DNA of 64,000 bases. Origin: Zea mays. Its lineage: Eukaryota; Streptophyta; Magnoliopsida; Poales; Poaceae. Made by a program: the position numbers and the translations under genes. The first letter of the stretch is position 1. Every line of letters starts with the position of its first letter. The notes under the pieces were generated by a model. The model worked only from the letters and a program-made list of their open reading frames with translations. It was not told the DNA's origin and did no database searches. Shown here piece after piece: positions 57,201 to 64,000 of the stretch. The DNA is taken from positions 108,449,849 through 108,513,848 of the forward strand of contig NC_050104.1 of the NCBI RefSeq assembly GCF_902167145.1, read 5' to 3'.

Positions 57201-58582
57201 AGGTCCAGCGAAGGGTGGGGTTGGCTCGGGGAGACTCTGGCGGTCACGTCGAGGTACGGCTTGACGTCGGGGATGGCCGGAATCGCCCGGTCCACGCGCG
57301 CAGGCGGGTGTTCTCGTCGGCGGCGAGTGTACCGGCCAAACCACGGCGAACTGGTTCAATCCAAGGGCACGGTGAGCTTCACGGGGTAACGTAGTGACCG
57401 TGTGCACAAGGAATCGAAGGATGGTTGAGTGGATTACCCGGTCCATGTACTCCGGCGGGGTTGAGAGCTCCGGCGAGCGTGGACTGGCCTCTCCGGCGAA
57501 GCAAACTCCGATTCCTCGCTCGGGGAGCTTCACGGAGGTGTGCACAGTCTTCTCCGAGGGCTGGACGGGGTGGGGAATGGGCTCTATTGGCCGGTCTATG
57601 GTGGCAGAGGGATTGGGCGGCTGCGGACGCGCTGCGCACGGGCAAACGGCGGCGAACTAAACTCCGGTGAGGTTTGAGGGTGCGCGGAAGAGTGCAGTCG
57701 AAGCCTGGGAGGGCTTTATAGGCGCGGGCGTGGGCCATGGCGCTGGCTTGGCTCGGGCGCGGCGCTGGGCATGCGGGGGCGCGCGCGGGCGTGCTCTGGC
57801 GCGGGCAGAAAGCGTCGAACACGTGGAGGTGTGTTTCTTCCATTGTTCAAACGTCTCCAGAGATCGCAAACGTGCGAATCTTGCCATGAATCCGGCGCAG
57901 ACCTCTTCCTGGCACCTAGGGCTATCTCACATGTGTGAGTTCCAATGGAGGATACGCCCTAGATCAGGAGATAGACGGGCGCCAAATCTGGCTTGTCTCA
58001 CTGCCCAAAACGCGACAAAACTGATGTCAAGAGCTGTCAAACGTCAAGGGCTCGGTCTCTACTTTTTCCAGGGGGTGCCTTAAGTGGTAAGCCACACTTT
58101 TGGTATAGAACCCAAGTGGTTTTGGTGCCATCTTCAAGGTGAACACGGTTGATCTTTAAATTAGGGTTAAAATTGGACTTAGAGAGAAATAGAGAGCTCT
58201 AGCTCTCTCTCCACTTGGAGATTTGATTTAGGGTTTCTCCAGGGGTCTTTTTGCAATATTTCCCTCCCCTAATTGCTGGTTAAAAGGTTACTTAAGGTTT
58301 GGGTAAATGTTACTCATGCTTTGCACACTTGTTCACTCTCTTTTCCCTCTCATCAAGGGTTTTGGGAGATAGGGTTTAAGAGAGGGCCTAGGGTTCTTTC
58401 CCCCCCTCTTATCCAAGGTAATAAGTGTGCAAGGGTTTGATTGATACTTCTTAGGCCATTGACAACTTGATTAACACAATACCTCCAAGGTTCTTATATG
58501 TTCCCTTAAGTCTCTACCACATGTGATCACAGCCTTTAGTGCCAAGGTGGGCTCTAGCCAAGGTAACACCTGGGGTGTTACA
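54245..58582 (-). mobile_element. Solo LTR of a long-LTR gypsy element, 4338 bp
   Basis: Ends are TGTGGCGGAACTG and GGGTGTTACA (TG...CA), flanked by a perfect 5-bp target duplication ccggg (54240-54244 and 58583-58587). Joining the flanks restores the Huck-like reading FHKAG. There is no gag/pol, no PBS or polypurine tract, and no internal terminal repeat that I can see. On the minus strand it starts TGTAACACCCC and has a TATA box about 860 bp in, so that is its likely orientation. ORFs inside (up to 162 codons, 57057-57843) lie in a GC-rich stretch and resemble nothing. Confidence 0.82.
57711..57722 (-). promoter_or_regulatory. Putative TATA box of the solo LTR
   Basis: Minus strand CCTATAAAGCCC in a GC-rich setting. 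Confidence 0.55.
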
Positions 58583-58587
58583 CCGGG

Positions 58588-59920
58588 CCCCCGGCGGAAG
58601 GTGGTAGAGGCCATGACAACGATAAGAAGGAGGGCAACAAGGCAGAGGAGTTCCCCGAGGTCCACGATTGCTTCATGATCTATGGTGGGCAAGTGGCGAA
58701 CGCCTCGGCTCGGCACCGCAAGCAGGAGCGCCGGGAGGTCTGCTCGGTGAAGGTGGCGGCGCCAGTCTACCTAGACTGGTCCGACAAGCCCATCACCTTT
58801 GACCAAGGTGACCACCCCAACCACGTGTCGAGCCCAGGAAAGTACCCGCTCGTTGTCGACCCCATCATCGGCAACTTCAGGCTCACCAAGGTCCTCATGG
58901 ACGGAGGCAGCAGCCTCAACATCGTCTACGCCGAGACCCTCGGGCTCTTGCATATCGATCTGTCCACGATCCAGGCCGGTGCGGCACCCTTTCACGGGAT
59001 CATCCCCGGGAAGCGCGTCCGGCCCCTTGGACAACTTGATCTGCCCGTATGCTTTGGGACTCCCTCCAACTTCCATAAGGAAACCCTCACGTTCGAGGTG
59101 GTCGGGTTCCGAGGAACCTACCACGCGGTGTTGGGGAGACCGTGCTACGCCAAGTTCATGGTCGTCCCCAACTATACCTACCTCAAGCTCAAGATGTCGG
59201 GCCCCAACGGGGTCATCATCGTCGGATCCACATACCGACACGCGTACGAATGCGACGTGGAGTGTGTAGAGTACGTTGAGGCCCTCGCCGAGTCCGAGGC
59301 CCTCATCGCCGACCTGGAGTGCCTCTCCAAGGAGGTGCCAGATGCGAAGCGCCACGCCGGCAACTTCGAGCCAGCAGAGGCGGTTAAGTCTGTCCCTCTC
59401 GTCCCCAGCAACGACGCCTCCAAGCAAGTCCGAATCGGCTCCGAGCTCGACCACGAATAGGAAGCAGTGCTCATCGGCTTTCTCCGCGTGAACGCCGAGG
59501 TTTTTGCGTGGAGTCCCTCGGACATGCCTGGCATACCGAGGGATGTCGCCGAGCACTCGCTGGATGTCCGAGCTGGAGCCCGACCCGTGAAGCAGCCTCT
59601 GCGCCGTTTCGACGAAGAAAAGAGCAGAGCCATTGGCGAGGAGATCCACAAGCTGATGGCTACAGGGTTCATCAAAGAGGTATTCCATCCCGAGTGGTTA
59701 GCCAACCCTGTGCTTGTGAAAAAGAAAGGTGGGAAATGGAGGATGTGTGTAGACTACACTGGTCTAAACAAAGCAAGTCCGAAGGTTCCCTACCCTCTGC
59801 CTCGCATCGATCAAATCGTGGATTCCACTGCTGGGTGCGAAACCCTGTCATTCCTCGATGCCTACTCAGGGTATCACCAAATCAAGATGAAAGAGTCCGA
59901 CCAGCTCGCGACTTCTGCAC
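58588..59920 (+). pseudogene. Huck-like protease and N-terminal reverse transcriptase
   Basis: It reads FPEVHDCFMIYGGQVANASA, then the aspartic protease-like segment NFRLTKVLMDGGSSLNIVYA (DGG where many proteases have D-T/S-G, as usual in this clade) and AVLGRPCYAKFMVVPNYTYL. A TAG follows at 59458. The same frame continues with RT: ARPVKQPLRRFDEEKSRAIG, EVFHPEWLANPVLVKKKGGK, WRMCVDYTGLNKASPK and LSFLDAYSGYHQIKM (first catalytic Asp). It then ends abruptly at KESDQLATS, where an internal deletion begins. The RT active-site FADD box and RNase H are missing. Confidence 0.9.
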
Positions 59921-59959
59921 CTGCTGGTCGATGCCTACCCGAGGACTTCTGCACCTACC

Positions 59960-60765
59960 CGGGGGCTTCTCGCACCTGCTGGTCGCCATCGACAAATTCT
60001 CCAAGTGGATCGAGGTCCGACCCCTAACTAGAATCAAGTCCGAGCAAGCGGTGGCGTTCCTCACCAACATCATCCATCGCTTCGGGGTCCCAAACTCCAT
60101 CATCACCGACAATGGCACCTAGTTCACTGCCAAGAAGTTCCTGGACTTCTGCGAGGACCACCACATCCGGGTGGACCGTGCCGCCGTGGCTCACCCCATG
60201 ACAAATGGGCAGGTGGAGCATGCCAACGGCATGATCCTGCAGGGACTTAAGCCGAGGATCTACAACGACCTCAACAAGTTCGGCAGGCGGTGGATGAAGG
60301 AACTACCATCGGTGGTCTGGAGTCTGAGGACGACGCCAAGCCGAGCCACGGGTTTCTCACCGTTTTTTCTAGTCTATGGGGCCGAGGCTATCTTGCCCAC
60401 AGACTTAGAATACGGTTCCCCGAGGACAATGGTGTACGACGACCAAAGCAACCAGACCAGCCGAGAAGACTCGCTGGACCAGCTGGAAGAAGCTCGGGAC
60501 GTGGCCTTGCTACACTCGGCGCAATATCAGCAGTCTCTGCGACGCTACCACGCCCGAGGGGTTCGGTCCCGAGACCTCCAGGTGGGGGACTTGGTACTTC
60601 GGCTGCGACAAGACGCCCGAGGGCGCCACAAGCTCACTCCTCCCTAGGAAGGGCCATTCATCATCGCCAAGATTTTGAAGCCTGGAACATACAAGCTGGC
60701 CAACGATCAAGGCGAGGTCTACAACAACGCTTGGAACATCCGACAGCTATGTCGCTTTTACCCTT
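59960..60765 (+). pseudogene. Huck-like integrase core and C-terminal domain
   Basis: In a different frame from the RT piece: HLLVAIDKFSKWIEVRPLTR (first D), VPNSIITDNGT (second D), a TAG at 60120, then HPMTNGQVEHANGMILQGLK (E), VVWSLRTTPSRATGFSPFFL VYGAEA, the chromatin-side tail VGDLVLRLRQDARG, a TAG at 60645, and KPGTYKLANDQGEVYNNAWN IRQL with a stop at 60764. The N-terminal zinc finger is deleted. The DDE residues are present, but two stops prevent a full protein. Confidence 0.9.
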
Positions 60766-63642
60766 AAGATGTTTTCAAGTCGTTCATATACATCGTTTTC
60801 TATACATACACAAATAAAGTCTAACCGTCAAGGAAGGGTCAGCCTTGCCTCGGCAAAGCCCGACCCTCCCTCGAGGGCTAGAAGGGGGGAACCCCCTCTG
60901 TGTCAAAATTTTCCTCGGAAAAAGTCTTCCTGCTAGAACATCTTTTCGCGCTCTTCGACTACTTCGATAGCGGGATCCTGAAAATGACGGAGTAGACGTA
61001 AGCGGCAAGGTCGACCGAGCCGAGGGACTCCTACGCCTCCGGGATACAGATACCTCACTCATCACCTTCTGTGATAAGTAACTCACGCTCGGATAAGCGA
61101 TTCTGCTGACCGAACAAGTCTTAATGCTCAAAAACTTTTCTGCCAGAACGATTTTTGTGCCTTCTCGACTATATCGATAACAGAATCCTGCGGATGAGTA
61201 AGAGTACACGTAAGCGGCGAGGCCGACCGAGCCGAGGGACTCCTACGCCTCCGGGATATAGATACCTCACTCATCACCTTCCGCGATAAGTAACTCTCGC
61301 TTGGATAAGTGATTCTGCTACCGACGAACAAGTCCTGATACTCGAAACAAGAGGAAAGGAAACACAACTTTATAACACGACAATAATATGTTTGGGCCTC
61401 GGCGGACGCAAAAAACATACGCATACTACAGACAAATTGTTCGTGCAGGTTCAGACATCAACAGAGGGAACAACAGCACCCTCAGCATTGTTTCCACCTT
61501 CGGCGGGATCTAGCCCGGCCTCGGACGGCGACACAGGCGGAAGGATCTCCACCTCGAAGGAAGATGTCAGCACCGCGCTTGGGCCATCGCAGCCAGGGTC
61601 TGCTCCAGGAACCCGGCCCGAGCAGACGGCTCGGCCGGCCGCTCCGTAGCCTCAGCCAGCTGTCCCCCGAGGACATCAGCCCGGCTCACGGGGCAGCGTG
61701 ACTCCAAAGATGGTCTCGCTCACGGATGACCTGCTCCTGGGCCGACGAAGCCCCTTTTCGAGCCAACTCCGCCTCTGTCCATGCTGACACCGCTGCCCCC
61801 GGATCCGGCTCATGGCAGAGCAGCCGAGGGTTCCGTAACTGAGCAAGAGAAGCCTTGAATGGCAAGGCCGACCGAGCCGAGGGACTCCTACGCCTCCGGG
61901 ATACGGATACCTCACTCGTCACCTTCCGCGCAAAGCAACTCACACTCGGTTAAGCGATTCGGCTAAGTCGACAGGCGAGTCCCAATGCTCGAGATAAGGG
62001 GAAAACACGGCTTCACGCCCAAATACACAGATGTTCAGGCCCCGACAGCCGTAATGAACATACACTGGCACTCAAGGTGCCATTACAAATGGAACTCCGG
62101 TTCCACTCTCGCGGGTATGAACAACCTCCACATCGGAGGGCCTGCGGGATGACAAACTCCGGGTGGCTCGCCGGCGACCTCTGCAGCAGCAGCGATAATG
62201 ACCTCCGTCTCAGGCGGCTGAACAGCAGCAGCGATGACCTTAGGGCAAATGCTGTTGTGGGAAGGCCCTCGCCCACGTGCCCACACGAGGGGCGAGGACA
62301 AGCCGTCAAAGCCAAAGAGATGGAGGTCTGTCCGCGAGCGGCCCCCAGCCTGCACCGGCAGATCCCCACTCAAGTCCTCATGGACGGGCAGGCACCGACC
62401 TCCGCGCGGAGGCATCGTGCCGGAGCGAGGACAAGACAACCCAAGAACACGAACGCTGCCCTAGCGGCATGCGACGTCTTGGACGGTCCCCCGGTGCGCA
62501 CGGCGCAACAGCCGCCCGTATGGTGGGCGGGCAACCGCGCTCTGCCCTAGCGGTGGGAGGTGGCACCGGAAGCAGCGCCAGAGCCAGCTGAGCCAGCGAG
62601 CCAGGCACGCTAGAGCTGACGACGCTTGCGGCTGGCCGGCCCCGCGGTGTCGAAGTCCGCCCCCTCCGCTAGGCCGGTGAGCGCCCTCTCCCCTGAATGC
62701 TGAAGGAAGAGGTGGCCCGCCGGCCCATGCGGGAGGTAGAGCTCCGGCTCACCACGCTCCCCGCCCTAGCAAGGATGACGAAGATCCTTGAAGCTGAGGG
62801 CGGGGCAGAGGCCGCAGCCTGGCTTGCTTCTCCCCACCATCGAACCGGTGGTCACCCTCCTGCGTGACCATTGGTGAGGGAATGCAGCCGGGCTGCCCGA
62901 TGAAAATCCTTGAAGCCGAGCGATGGCTGAAGGGTGCCAACCTCCACAAAGTTGCGCTCCTCCAACAGCAGCAAGACGAAAGCAACGCGGGTGCTCCCCA
63001 TCCGGGGGCTCGGAAGGAGGAAGGGCACAATGCATGAGGGGAGTGCGAAGGCGTGGCTACCACCCAGGGGGTCGATCCCTTTTTAAAGGCGGCTCTCCCC
63101 ACTCGCGTCCTCAGGCGTCGCGGACTAAGTCTTCACCGACGTGCTCTAGGGTCCTCCCCTTACGACACGGGGGCTGGGTCCCACACGTCATGCAAGCTGG
63201 CCCAGAACAGTAGAAGCCAAACCGCCGCGCGCGGAGCGTGTAACCGCCCAGCGGTTACAAGCACTCCTCCATCCTCGCCGAAACCAGCGGGTGAAAGGGC
63301 GCACCGCCATGCAGGTGGCGTGCAACTACACCACGGGGACGCACCCCTTCGACGCATCCAGCATGGAGACCTAGGCCCACACGTCATGTAACTGGCGCGC
63401 CGGTTACTACGTGCAAAAAACTGCACCGCCACTTGCGCCAATACCGCGCCTTCCCGACTGTGGAACCGGTGCTGCGACTCGAGGCAACTCTGCGCATGGC
63501 CCAACAGTGCCAACCGAGCACATCGGTCACAGGTCAGTCAGCCGCGGGAGAAGGCGCGACGGTCGATATGGCCAAAAGTGGGCCGGTAGTAATGGCGGCA
63601 GCAGGCGAGCGGAAGCGGCGGTCAAATCGTCTGCAGGCTCAC
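60766..63642. other. Non-coding 3' interior of the Huck-like element
   Basis: Starts with ctgcctcgg-type GC-rich sequence, includes tandem repeats (60925-61995), and continues with overlapping chance ORFs on both strands (up to 157 codons) that match no family I know. No 3' LTR is reached. Confidence 0.55.
60925..61995. repeat. Tandem repeat, period about 211 bp, plus a distant third copy
   Basis: Unit 1 is about 60925-61134, unit 2 about 61135-61345, and a partial unit 3 is at 61860-61995. Shared core: gaccgagccgagggactcct, acgcctccgggata, gatacctcactc.tcacctt. It lies in the 3' untranslated interior of the Huck-like element. Confidence 0.85.
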
Positions 63643-63740
63643 TGTAGCATCCCAAAAATTCAAATCTTGAAAATTTCTCAAACTCCCTCTAAATTCAAAA
63701 TGAATTTCAAATTTTGTTTCAAAATGTTTGTTTGCAAGTT
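63643..63740 (+). repeat. Start of another gypsy LTR
   Basis: tgtagcatcccaaaaattca opens an AT-rich sequence typical of long gypsy LTR starts in grasses. It is cut after 98 bp by the copia LTR at 63741. Confidence 0.6.
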
Positions 63741-64000
63741 TGAAAGTCGCCTAGAGGGGGGGTGAATAGGGCGAAACTGAAATTTACAAAGTTAATCACA
63801 ACTACAAGCCGGGTTAGCGTTAGAAATATAATCAAGTCCGAGAGAGACGGTGCAAAACAAATCTCAAGCGAATAAAGAGTGTGACACGCGGATTTGTTTT
63901 ACCGAGGTTCGGTTCTTGCAAACCTATTCCCCGTTGAGGTGGTCACAAAGACCGGGTTTCTTTCAACCCTTTCCCTCTCTCAAACGGTCCCTCGGACCGA
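63741..64000. repeat. Copia LTR, truncated by the window end
   Basis: tgaaagtcgcctagaggggg matches the LTR at 40502-41665 (same family, diverged). On the plus strand it is the same way round as that LTR, so a minus-oriented element probably extends to the right. Confidence 0.85.

Larger units (their letters stand above)
50445..63642 (+). mobile_element. Huck-like gypsy retrotransposon, 5' part, internally deleted and interrupted
   Basis: It has a 5' LTR, a primer-binding site, gag, then pol pieces in gypsy order (protease, RT, integrase) and a long non-coding 3' region. The 3' LTR is not in the window. It is interrupted by a 4.3-kb solo LTR at 54245 and by another LTR at 63643. The left 5 bp agtgt (50440-50444) is the expected target duplication. 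LTR wording (TGTCGGGTACCATAATTAGG) and the TTGGCGCGCC PBS are as I recall for maize Huck. Confidence 0.85.

Noticed and set aside
57057..57843. Overlapping ORFs of about 160 codons inside the solo LTR
   Set aside because: Located in the GC-rich promoter-proximal part of an LTR, open on both strands, no recognisable product.
61392..63765. Many ORFs of 80-160 codons on both strands as a Huck-like antisense gene
   Set aside because: Looked for a counterpart to the Zeon-like antisense gene. No consistent frame, splice-joined series or family resemblance was found.

Overview
This is plant nuclear DNA, almost certainly maize (Zea mays) or a very close relative. It carries LTR retrotransposons that I recognise from memory as Opie/Ji-like (copia), Zeon-like and Huck-like (gypsy), and Helitrons loaded with exon fragments of ordinary plant genes, which is a maize habit. 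I see no intact host gene. Nearly everything is transposon, transposon-captured gene debris, or non-coding sequence between insertions.

Layout. 358-11408 and 15972-23319 are two Helitrons in the same (minus) orientation. Each has a 5' TCT..ACTACT terminus, a 3' hairpin plus CTAG terminus, and A/T flanks. The first holds pieces of MCM6 (two copies in inverted orientation), a PPR protein, casein kinase II alpha and proline dehydrogenase. The second holds, all in Helitron orientation, pieces of a small membrane protein, possibly a poly(A) polymerase, malic enzyme, alanine aminotransferase and plastid 3-ketoacyl-ACP synthase III. Between them (11409-15971) lie MITEs. Fragments of an SFR2-like glycosidase and a kinesin (24.1-25.0 kb) and a Stowaway MITE follow.

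From about 25.5 to 38.8 kb there is one long gypsy LTR. It is interrupted by a hAT element (itself interrupted by a second hAT element) and by an 8.95-kb Opie/Ji-like copia element with target duplication CTTGT. Then come a copia pol fragment, a gypsy LTR fragment, a partial hAT MITE, and a second copia element that was split by a complete, very young 7.38-kb Zeon-like element (42650-50030, target duplication TGGGT). From 50.26 kb the insertions nest five deep: copia LTR, Huck-like element, and inside the latter a 4.3-kb solo LTR, then another gypsy LTR and another copia LTR at the window edge.

The most interesting object is in the Zeon-like element. It has a sense gag ORF and no pol. Where pol would be there is a long gene on the opposite strand, reconstructed here as three exons with canonical splice sites that keep one frame for about 1,017 codons, plus its own TATA box. 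It matches the family known as 'putative gypsy type transposon' (Transposase_28) and ends in a coiled coil. gag and this gene are convergent. All other retroelement ORFs are broken by stops or frameshifts.
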